NCBI GenBank assembly: GCA_013112715.1
Contig: JABFGB010000002.1
Location: 167,602-231,601 of the forward strand
DNA: 64,000 bases
Direction of reading: 5' to 3'
From: Chloroflexota bacterium
Lineage (GTDB): Bacteria > Chloroflexota > Anaerolineae > Aggregatilineales > J027
Within the stretch, counting starts at the first letter, position 1, and every line of letters begins with the position of its first letter. This document shows, piece after piece, positions 57,672 through 64,000 of the stretch. The notes under the pieces were generated by a model that was not told the origin of the DNA, ran no database searches, and saw only the letters and a program-made list of their open reading frames with translations. A program made the position numbers and the translations under genes.

Positions 57672-60392
57672 ATGAAAGGTCGTATCGAATTGGTATCTTA
57701 TCAACAGGCAAAATTAGATGTTGAGCGGCTTGTCAATGAGTTTTCGGCATTAAGCCTGAAAGACCGAAAATCCTATAATGAGGCAGCAACGCGCCAACAG
57801 TTTATTTTGCCTTTGTTTGAGGCTCTCGGTTGGAATACCCGCAACGCACGCGAAGTAGCGCCAGAGGAAAATGTTTCACGGGGGCGGGTAGATTTTGCTT
57901 TTCGGTTGAATGGTGTACCCCGTTTCTTCCTAGAAACTAAGAGAGTCCACGAAGACCTAGATGATCCTCGTTGGGCTAACCAAGCCATTACCTATTCATG
58001 GCTTAAAGGTGTCACTTGGGCGGTGCTGTCTAATTTTGAAGAACTCAAAATATTTAATGCGGAGTGGCAGGAGACTATTCCCGCTAGGGCAATTTTTAAA
58101 CACTTGCATTGGGAAGAATATCTCGAAAATTTTGATGAACTGATGCTTCTGTCGAAAGAAGCTGTACTAGCTGGTGTTATTGACCGTGAGGCCGAAAAAG
58201 TTGGCAAAAAAATCAAGAAAACCGCCGTTGATAAGAAACTTTTTCAAGACCTAGCCACTTGGCGGCATGAACTTTTCCGTCATCTGAGGCCATACAATCC
58301 GTTATGGAGTGTTAAGCAGGTTGATGAGGCTGTGCAGCGAATTCTCAACCGTCTAATCTTTATTCGCACAGTTGAAGATCGTCTCATCGAGGAACAACGC
58401 TTAATTCCACTTTTACGAGAATGGGAGTCAAAAGGCCATAAGGGTAATTTGGTCACTAATTTATCAGAATTATTTCGTGAATTGAATGATTCTTATAATT
58501 CTGGGCTATTTGCTCCCCATTTCTCAGAAAACGCCGAAAGTGAACCTGCTCCTTATATCAAGATTATTGAGGGTTTGCATGAGTTACCGGGTGGGTACGG
58601 TTTTTACGATTTCAGTGCAATCGGGGCCGATGTTTTGGGAACAATCTATGAGCAATACTTGGGTTACATTGCCCAAAATCCAGACGCGACGGAAGTTGTT
58701 AGTAAGCGGGGAAAGCGCAAACAACAAGGAATCTTTTATACGCCGCGCTTCGTGGTGAAATATATTGTCCAAAATACTTTAGGCCGGATGCTAGAAAAGG
58801 GTGGTTTAGATTTTGCTCTGAATATCAAAGTTCTTGATCCGGCTTGTGGTTCGGGGTCATTTTTACTTGAAGCCTTTGATGTACTTGACAATTTTGTGGC
58901 GCATGAACGAGGGGAAATAATCGGCGAAAATCCAAAAGCCGATGCAGACCGTCGCAAACATATTCTTGCAAATAACCTCTATGGAGTAGATTTAGATACC
59001 CAAGCAGTTGAAATCACCAAATTGAATTTATGGTTGCGATCAGTTGCTAACCGGGAACACTTGCCACATTTACCCAATATTCGACAAGGCAATAGCTTGG
59101 TTGATGATAAAGACCTAGCAGGGGATACGGCCTTTAGTTGGAAGCGGGAATTTCCTGAAATATTTGAAAAAGGTGGTTTCGACATCGTAATTGGCAATCC
59201 ACCATATGGGATGCTACAACCTCACAATGCTGATCGGAGACTACTTGAATACTTAAATGCGAATTTTAAGGTTGCCAGCTTTAAGATAGATATTTTTCAC
59301 CTTTTTATGGAGAAATGTTTAGATATTGCCCGTAACAACAGTTATATTGGCCTCATTGTACCGAATACCTTTATCACCAATGTTTATACCGATAAACTCA
59401 GAAACATGATAACAGATGAATGTAAAATTCTTGAGATTGCGGTTTCATCTGAGCAATTGTTTCCTGATGCTGAAGTAAATAATGCAATTATAGTTTTGCA
59501 AAAAGAAAATGAAGCAGGGGGTCGCCAAGCCAACTCTATAGCAGTGGCGTTGAATGTTGATGAGCTATTTCTGACCAACGACCAGAGTTCTGCTTCGTAT
59601 CGCCACACCATTCGACAAGAAGATTTAATACTATTGAGCAGTGGTTCATGGAATATAAAGTTGTCCGATCAATCCGTCAGCTTGTTTCGACGCATTCAGG
59701 ATAATAGTGATCCACTGGCAAGTATCGCTAAAGTCAATCGGGGATTAATTACAGGGGATCGAGATAAATATATTTCAAAGTCACCAAAAAGCGAGAAATG
59801 GCTACCTATTATTACTGGAACAGACGTGAACAGATATTTCATAGAGCCAGCGAAAGAATATGTTTATTTTGAGAAGCCCCCAAATGCAGGTGGTACATGG
59901 AATCCGAAAGTTCATCTATCCAGCAAAATAGTGGTACGCCAAATAGGTTATTATCCGATTGCATCTTATGACGAAAATCCATATTGTGTGACCGGGAATA
60001 TTTTTACTATAAAGCCAGTTGAATTATATGCCCCTCACTATATTTTAGGTATTCTAAACTCTAAGTTCACCCAATGGTTATGGCAGCTACTATATGGCGA
60101 CTTTAAAGCTATTTTCCCTGAACTTAAAGGGATATACCTTGAACAATTCCCCATCAGACACATTGACTTTGACTCTCAGACCAATAAAGCCCATCACGAT
60201 AACATGGTAAAAATGGTTCAACAGATGCTTGTACTCCAAAAAGACTTGATGATAGCTGAAACTATGCTAGAGGATCGTCGGCATAAACTTAAACAGGAAG
60301 TTGAACTATTAGATGCACAAATCGATCTGTTGGTTTATGAATTGTACGGGTTATCGGACGACGAAATAGCTCTTATTGAAGCAAACGGCTAA
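57672..60392 (+). CDS. Type IIG restriction-modification enzyme (Eco57I-like)
   Basis: 906 residues in one chain. A PD-(D/E)xK-type nuclease at the N-terminus (Asp74, Glu88 and Lys90 in GRVDFAF...FFLETK), a helical connector (about 170-350), an N6-adenine methyltransferase core with motif I DPACGSGSF (Asp389) and motif IV NPPY (Asn509), and a TaqI-like specificity domain at about 650-830 (NRYFIEPAKEYVYF; ILNSKFTQWLWQLL). A C-terminal coiled coil follows. One protein both cuts and methylates, with the target set by the last domain. No separate S or R gene nearby. The gene is clearly more AT-rich than its neighbours, which suggests transfer. Confidence 0.87.
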   Translation: MKGRIELVSYQQAKLDVERLVNEFSALSLKDRKSYNEAATRQQFILPLFEALGWNTRNAREVAPEENVSRGRVDFAFRLNGVPRFFLETKRVHEDLDDPRWANQAITYSWLKGVTWAVLSNFEELKIFNAEWQETIPARAIFKHLHWEEYLENFDELMLLSKEAVLAGVIDREAEKVGKKIKKTAVDKKLFQDLATWRHELFRHLRPYNPLWSVKQVDEAVQRILNRLIFIRTVEDRLIEEQRLIPLLREWESKGHKGNLVTNLSELFRELNDSYNSGLFAPHFSENAESEPAPYIKIIEGLHELPGGYGFYDFSAIGADVLGTIYEQYLGYIAQNPDATEVVSKRGKRKQQGIFYTPRFVVKYIVQNTLGRMLEKGGLDFALNIKVLDPACGSGSFLLEAFDVLDNFVAHERGEIIGENPKADADRRKHILANNLYGVDLDTQAVEITKLNLWLRSVANREHLPHLPNIRQGNSLVDDKDLAGDTAFSWKREFPEIFEKGGFDIVIGNPPYGMLQPHNADRRLLEYLNANFKVASFKIDIFHLFMEKCLDIARNNSYIGLIVPNTFITNVYTDKLRNMITDECKILEIAVSSEQLFPDAEVNNAIIVLQKENEAGGRQANSIAVALNVDELFLTNDQSSASYRHTIRQEDLILLSSGSWNIKLSDQSVSLFRRIQDNSDPLASIAKVNRGLITGDRDKYISKSPKSEKWLPIITGTDVNRYFIEPAKEYVYFEKPPNAGGTWNPKVHLSSKIVVRQIGYYPIASYDENPYCVTGNIFTIKPVELYAPHYILGILNSKFTQWLWQLLYGDFKAIFPELKGIYLEQFPIRHIDFDSQTNKAHHDNMVKMVQQMLVLQKDLMIAETMLEDRRHKLKQEVELLDAQIDLLVYELYGLSDDEIALIEANG

Positions 60393-60400
60393 TACCTCAT

Positions 60401-61696
60401 TCATTGCCCACATGTCACATTGGCGAGGTGTTCTTCGTAGGTGACGGAATAGGCGATACCTGTGCCGTCGCAGCGGGACGTGAAATACATATAACCTGTC
60501 TGGGCGGGGTTGGCGGCGGCTTGTAGGGCGGTCAGACCGGGGTTGCTGATGGGGGTGGGGGTCAGACCCGCATGAAGGTTGGTGTTGTAGGGGATGTCGA
60601 TGTCGGTCATGCCACAGCAAATGTGCGGCCACCAATTGCCGGAAGTGCCGAGGCCATACATAAGGGTGACGGTTGCACCGAGACCTTTGCCTGACGCCAG
60701 CCGATTATGAAAGACGCTGCTGACGGTGGGTTGCTCGCTTGGCATATTGACCTCGCGCTGGATGATGGAGGCCAAAATCACGGTTTGATAAAGGGTGTAG
60801 CCGGGGGCGGCCAATCCGCTGGCATTTGCGCCAAAGGCATCTAACATCATATTGCGGAAGGCTTCGGCGGTGGTGTCGTTTTGCAGGGTATAGGTGCCGG
60901 GGAACATGAACCCCTCTAAGCCCGACCCTGCTGGCACGGACGACAGAAAATCACGCGGGGGGATGGCGGCGCTACGACCTGTGACCGCCATAAAATCGGC
61001 CCCTGTGAAGGCGACGGGGGTGCTGTTAAGGGCATCGGCGATTTGCTCCAGACGCCAACCGGATTTGACTTCGATAGTGCAGGGGCAGTTGGGGGTACGT
61101 TTTGTGCCTGCTGGTAATCCCGCCACGATGGGTTGGGAAGGTGGGGCTTGATCTGCCGCGCCGGGGGGCAGCCACAAGGTTTGCCCAATGGTCAAAAAGG
61201 AAGAGGTTAGGCAATTGGCGGCCAAAATTTCATCCACCGTCGTCGGACTGCCTGCCCGACCCGCGCCTAACTGGAAAGCAAACAGGGTATCGCCTTCTTG
61301 TACCATGTGGCTGACCCAGCCATCTGGATGTGGACAGGTCACGGTAGCGGAGGTGACAGGTAATAAGGTGGCGGTTGGTACAGGTGTCGAGACGGTTGAG
61401 ATTTGGGCAATCACAGTTGGAGGCGCTTGTGTCAGTGTTTGTGTAATGGTGGGGGAGGCCGTTTGGGTAGGGGTATGGCTTGGCAACGACGTGAAAGTTG
61501 GGAGGCGGGTGACATCCATCACGACAGGCAGAGGGTTTTCCTCGACCTCAATATCGGATGGGTCGTTTTTATCGTTTGAAACGACGACCCCGGCAATGAT
61601 GCCCATTGTAATGGCGCTCGTGAGGGCGACTACAAGGCCAAACCATGCCCACCCCGGCAGTAGTGACGCAAAGCGTGTAAGGAGATTGTTTTTCAT
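60401..61696 (-). CDS. mltG: MltG-type endolytic transglycosylase with LysM domain
   Basis: 431 residues. One N-terminal helix, a Thr/Pro linker (about 55-110), a LysM peptidoglycan-binding domain (SHMVQEGDTLFAFQLGAG ... IGQTLWLPP) and a C-terminal YceG/MltG domain with the catalytic Glu in ASIIQREV, VFHNRLASG and PYNTNLHAGLTPTPISNPG. MltG cuts nascent glycan strands outside the cell and sets their length. Two Cys pairs (TPNCPC; HICCG) are unusual additions. A LysM inserted before the MltG domain is a lineage-specific layout. It runs convergently to the RM gene, 8 bases apart. Confidence 0.87.
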   Translation of the reverse strand: MKNNLLTRFASLLPGWAWFGLVVALTSAITMGIIAGVVVSNDKNDPSDIEVEENPLPVVMDVTRLPTFTSLPSHTPTQTASPTITQTLTQAPPTVIAQISTVSTPVPTATLLPVTSATVTCPHPDGWVSHMVQEGDTLFAFQLGAGRAGSPTTVDEILAANCLTSSFLTIGQTLWLPPGAADQAPPSQPIVAGLPAGTKRTPNCPCTIEVKSGWRLEQIADALNSTPVAFTGADFMAVTGRSAAIPPRDFLSSVPAGSGLEGFMFPGTYTLQNDTTAEAFRNMMLDAFGANASGLAAPGYTLYQTVILASIIQREVNMPSEQPTVSSVFHNRLASGKGLGATVTLMYGLGTSGNWWPHICCGMTDIDIPYNTNLHAGLTPTPISNPGLTALQAAANPAQTGYMYFTSRCDGTGIAYSVTYEEHLANVTCGQ

Positions 61697-61805
61697 GGCG
61701 TGACATTTTAACGTGTAGCTGAATGGGGTCAAGAGCGAGAGCCACTAATGATAAAGTTAAAATTGAGATAGCGAACAAACTTTACAAAAAATTCATAAAT
61801 GGTGC

Positions 61806-61834
61806 TTGATTCTCCCCCTGCTTCATTGTACACT
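61806..61834 (+). promoter_or_regulatory. Putative promoter of the Flp pilin gene
   Basis: TTGATT (61806-61811) and TACACT (61829-61834) are separated by exactly 17 bases and lie 45 bases before the first pilin ATG. Each hexamer matches four of six consensus bases. Confidence 0.5.
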
Positions 61835-61878
61835 GTAGTCATCATCTGCAATTTTCCATCTATTTGAGGAGATTTAAC

Positions 61879-62025
61879 ATGCTGTATCTGCCACGTGAAA
61901 AAGGCCAAGGCCTCGTTGAATATGCTCTGATTCTCGTTCTGGTTGCCGTCGTCGTGATTATCATTTTGATTGTCCTCGGCCCAGCCATTGGTAACATTTT
62001 CAGCAGCATCATTCGTTCGCTGTAA
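61879..62025 (+). CDS. Flp/Fap-type pilin, copy 1
   Basis: 48 residues: MLYLPREKGQG, then LVEYALILVLVAVVVII, a hydrophobic helix to about 33 and a short end GNIFSSIIRSL. The G-x-G-LVEYAL block is the Flp prepilin site: a TadV-type peptidase cuts after Gly and leaves Glu at position 5 of the mature pilin. GAGGAGA lies seven bases before the ATG. It forms Tad-type pili with the products of tad genes, none of which is in this window. It has its own promoter-like sequence and terminator. Confidence 0.85.
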   Translation: MLYLPREKGQGLVEYALILVLVAVVVIIILIVLGPAIGNIFSSIIRSL

Positions 62026-62053
62026 TCGCAGAACGCTCGACTCAAAGTCTAAA

Positions 62054-62079
62054 CCCTCGGCTTGTGCCGGGGGTTTTTT
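62054..62079 (+). terminator. Terminator after pilin copy 1
   Basis: CCCTCGGC (62054-62061) pairs with GCCGGGGG (62066-62073; one T-G) around TTGT, followed by six T. Strong and only 28 bases after the stop. Confidence 0.88.
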
Positions 62080-62120
62080 CATACCGAAGCAAAGGAGAAG
62101 TTTGACAAAGGAGTAGGCCC

Positions 62121-62276
62121 ATGTCCGCTTGGTTGAAGAAAAATCAAGATGGGCAGGGATTGGTGGAGTATGCCTTAATTATTATGCTGGTTGCGCTTAT
62201 CGTAATCATCGTGCTGGTTGTACTCGGCCCCGGCGTTGGGAATTTATACTCCTCTGCCGTGAATGCCCTGCCATAA
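62121..62276 (+). CDS. Flp/Fap-type pilin, copy 2
   Basis: 51 residues: MSAWLKKNQDGQG, then LVEYALIIMLVALIVIIVLVVLG and a short end GNLYSSAVNALP. It keeps the Gly and Glu of the Flp processing site and differs from copy 1 in the leader and the C-terminus. AAGGAG lies seven bases upstream. The strong terminator between the copies implies unequal or independent expression. Tandem Flp copies usually reflect major and minor pilins. Confidence 0.85.
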   Translation: MSAWLKKNQDGQGLVEYALIIMLVALIVIIVLVVLGPGVGNLYSSAVNALP

Positions 62277-62301
62277 CACGAAATTATCCTGAACTCATTA
62301 A

Positions 62302-62330
62302 CCCTCGGCGTTATCTCCGGGGGTTTTTTT
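62302..62330 (+). terminator. Terminator after pilin copy 2
   Basis: CCCTCGG (62302-62308) pairs with CCGGGGG (62317-62323; one T-G), followed by seven T. The first seven bases and the GGGGG-T end match the terminator at 62054, as expected of a duplicated unit. Its last bases meet the stop of the convergent gene. Confidence 0.88.
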
Positions 62331-64000
62331 ATGGTTCACATCGGACGGGCAAGGTCTGAACGCTGTAATTTTGGAAAATCTCGTCGGCGAGTTGTTCATA
62401 TAGGCCGAAGCGCACATTTATCGCATCTGAGTGACGGGGTAGAGGATACACATCCGTCACGATTTCGTTGGGCAGCCAATCGGTCATGGGTCGCCAACCG
62501 TAAATGGGAGCGGACTGGTCGGCTTGGTCAATGACTTCCCCATTTGCATCTAACAAATGCACCATGATGTGTAAATTGCGAGATGGGGTCTCCGCTGCGG
62601 CCCAATCTACCGTGAGGACAATAGTTTGACGGGTACAGGTAATTTGGGCATCTAGGGCGATGACGGGAACGGGGGCATCAAAATCAGCAGGTAGGGTAAC
62701 TGGCGTTTCAGCGAAGCGGGGCTTGGTATCAATCTGTACCAGATATGGGGCGACGGCTCGCAGATAAATTTTTGTACCGAGACGGTTTTCCCACCATGCA
62801 ATGGGTTGATTAAAAAATGTATATTCGGGGGTAATCAGTGGCCCTTGCTGCAATAGGGCATCAAAATCGGCTTTGTGATCGGCACGGCGGATATAGGTTA
62901 ATTGATGTTCGACATCCTGTGCAAAACCAATGGCATAAAAACGCGGCCCCCATGCCAGCATTAAGGTGGAGTTAGGGGGAGCATTTTCGGCAAGGGCAAT
63001 CGTCTCCAGACCTGTGCGGTCATGGGTGATGTTCTGTATAAAGTTGTGGTTCTGGTCGTACAGCCATAGACTGAAGTAGATTAGGGCAGCGGCAAGGGCG
63101 GCATAGACGGCGAATTGTAATTTGGTGTGCCAACGATGCACCTGTTCTTGACGATTGCGTGAGGCTATTTGCAAGACCTCATCCACTAAAAACAGCCAAC
63201 CGAACGCGAATGCCAGTTGCACGGCGAAGATGTTTGGGGCAAGAACATCGCTAAAAAGACCTACGGCAAAGACGTAGTTGGGTATCAATGCCAAAATTAG
63301 TGTTAGACTGGGCCGCCGATACTGAGGATTTCGCAAGGCGATGACTAATCCTAGCAACCCCAACAGAATCCCCGGAATACTCACCCCTTGCACCATAATA
63401 TCGTTGATTTTGTCGAAATTTTGCTGAAAGGCTACTTGAGAATCTGGCAAGCCAAAAAAATGATTGGCTTCTTTTCCCATAAACTGCTCCCAAAACCCCG
63501 ATAGTGTATTGGGTTCGCCATAGACCCATGTCGCGTCGGGGTTGGCACGGAGCGGGAGATACAGGTAAGGCAGAAAACCGATCAAACCAAGCAGAAGCGC
63601 CAATATCAACATGGATGGTTTGCGAAGCAAGGGTTTGACATCGGGCCATGCAGCATAGAGGAGGGCTGGGATCAACAGCGTAATGGTGCGGTGATGAAAG
63701 ACGCCAATGCCTCCGATGAACGCTAACCAAAGGATACGGTGTCGAATGGGTTTCCGCCAGAGGGCCACCAGTAACAGGAGGATTTGCAGCAGGAAGGTGA
63801 ATGAATAGACCTCGGCAATAACATTATGTACCCATACAAACCGCGTGAGGCCAAGCACAAAGGTCATAACAGCGGCGAGAATGGGTTTTTGAGTAAGGTG
63901 GGTCGCCAATGCGTAGACCAGTATCAGGGCCACCCCTCCCCATAACCATGAGACGAGGGCAGGGGCGGTGGTGGCAGAGACCCCGATCAGTTTTAGCGCC
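62329..64000 (-). CDS. DUF2723-type membrane glycosyltransferase-like protein (5'-truncated by window)
   Basis: The frame is open to the window edge (22 codons before the GTG at 63933), so the N-terminus is missing and 557 residues are seen. About nine helices, with FVWVHNVIAEVYSFTFLLQI (the Glu/Tyr block of DUF2723) and GGIGVFHHRTITLLIPALLY. DUF2723 proteins are related to PMT-type transferases that use polyprenyl-phosphate sugars. The C-terminal 100 residues form a beta domain (HIMVHLLDANGEVIDQADQS; MTDWLPNEIVTDVY) similar to that of the transferase at 27846. Convergent with the pilin genes. Confidence 0.75.
   Translation of the reverse strand, partial: ALKLIGVSATTAPALVSWLWGGVALILVYALATHLTQKPILAAVMTFVLGLTRFVWVHNVIAEVYSFTFLLQILLLLVALWRKPIRHRILWLAFIGGIGVFHHRTITLLIPALLYAAWPDVKPLLRKPSMLILALLLGLIGFLPYLYLPLRANPDATWVYGEPNTLSGFWEQFMGKEANHFFGLPDSQVAFQQNFDKINDIMVQGVSIPGILLGLLGLVIALRNPQYRRPSLTLILALIPNYVFAVGLFSDVLAPNIFAVQLAFAFGWLFLVDEVLQIASRNRQEQVHRWHTKLQFAVYAALAAALIYFSLWLYDQNHNFIQNITHDRTGLETIALAENAPPNSTLMLAWGPRFYAIGFAQDVEHQLTYIRRADHKADFDALLQQGPLITPEYTFFNQPIAWWENRLGTKIYLRAVAPYLVQIDTKPRFAETPVTLPADFDAPVPVIALDAQITCTRQTIVLTVDWAAAETPSRNLHIMVHLLDANGEVIDQADQSAPIYGWRPMTDWLPNEIVTDVYPLPRHSDAINVRFGLYEQLADEIFQNYSVQTLPVRCEP

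Noticed and set aside
1..64000. CRISPR array, rRNA or tRNA genes
   Set aside because: No regular direct-repeat/spacer pattern, no rRNA-like stretch and no T-loop/acceptor pattern of a tRNA were found by eye. A covariance-model search could still reveal a tRNA that I missed.

Overview
The window looks like chromosomal DNA of a Chloroflexota bacterium (Anaerolineae-like). This rests on several traits seen together: Thr/Pro-rich linkers on membrane-anchored proteins, an F420 biosynthesis operon, Flp-type pilins, a LysM-MltG fusion, membrane glycosyltransferases with C-terminal beta-sandwiches, and moderate GC. No marker gene settles the phylum. Most genes are housekeeping or metabolic. The only mobile DNA is a decayed IS982-family remnant, and I see no rRNA, tRNA, phage or CRISPR array.

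Layout. 1-4154 (minus): Mrp/Mbh/complex I-like antiporter-module operon (MbhD-MbhE fusion, NuoK/MrpC, NuoL/MrpA-N, NuoN/MrpD, start of a fifth gene). 4.2-5.5 kb: decayed IS982 transposase abutting a truncated SDR gene. 5.7-9.8 kb (plus): PhnD-PhnC-PhnE-type ABC importer with a very unusual permease. 10-17 kb: NarL-type response regulator, ClpC, small anti-sigma-like protein, thioredoxin reductase, secreted beta-propeller. 17.2-22.3 kb (minus): mixed operon ClbS/DfsB-like, XdhC, AlaX, DUF4304, DUF1152, degenerate metallo-beta-lactamase-fold protein. 22.3-27.5 kb: small hypotheticals, a DUF6883/DUF4926 pair and an XdhD-like molybdenum hydroxylase. 27.6-31.9 kb: membrane glycosyltransferase, thioesterase, LLM-class F420 oxidoreductase. 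32-36.5 kb (minus): DUF4288 tandem protein, then the tightly coupled operon npdG-cofE-nitroreductase-cofD-cofC. 36.7-45.9 kb (plus): YgeW-type carbamoyltransferase, carbamate kinase, threonine-synthase-like enzyme, glycosyltransferase, second fold-type II PLP enzyme, VapBC, SsnA-type aminohydrolase. 46-54 kb (minus): secreted beta-helix protein, RsmI, KaiC-like ATPase, two paralogous Thr/Pro-rich anchored proteins, PpiC foldase. 54-64 kb: Ras-like GTPase and partner, Lrp regulator and methionine gamma-lyase-like enzyme, Type IIG restriction-modification enzyme, LysM-MltG, tandem Flp pilins, DUF2723 glycosyltransferase running off the edge.

How the genes may work together. XdhD-like hydroxylase, XdhC, SsnA, YgeW and carbamate kinase are the gene families of the anaerobic purine-degradation (selenium-dependent molybdenum hydroxylase) set known from E. 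coli and gut bacteria. Here they are spread over about 25 kb. Two fold-type II PLP enzymes sit beside YgeW and carbamate kinase, where other genomes carry the diaminopropionate ammonia-lyase YgeX. This is the best candidate in the window for an undescribed pathway variant. The F420 operon makes the cofactor from CofC to CofE, with NpdG and an LLM oxidoreductase as likely users.

Short palindromic intergenic repeats of four sequence families are scattered through 16-50 kb. One supplies the stop codon of its neighbouring gene.
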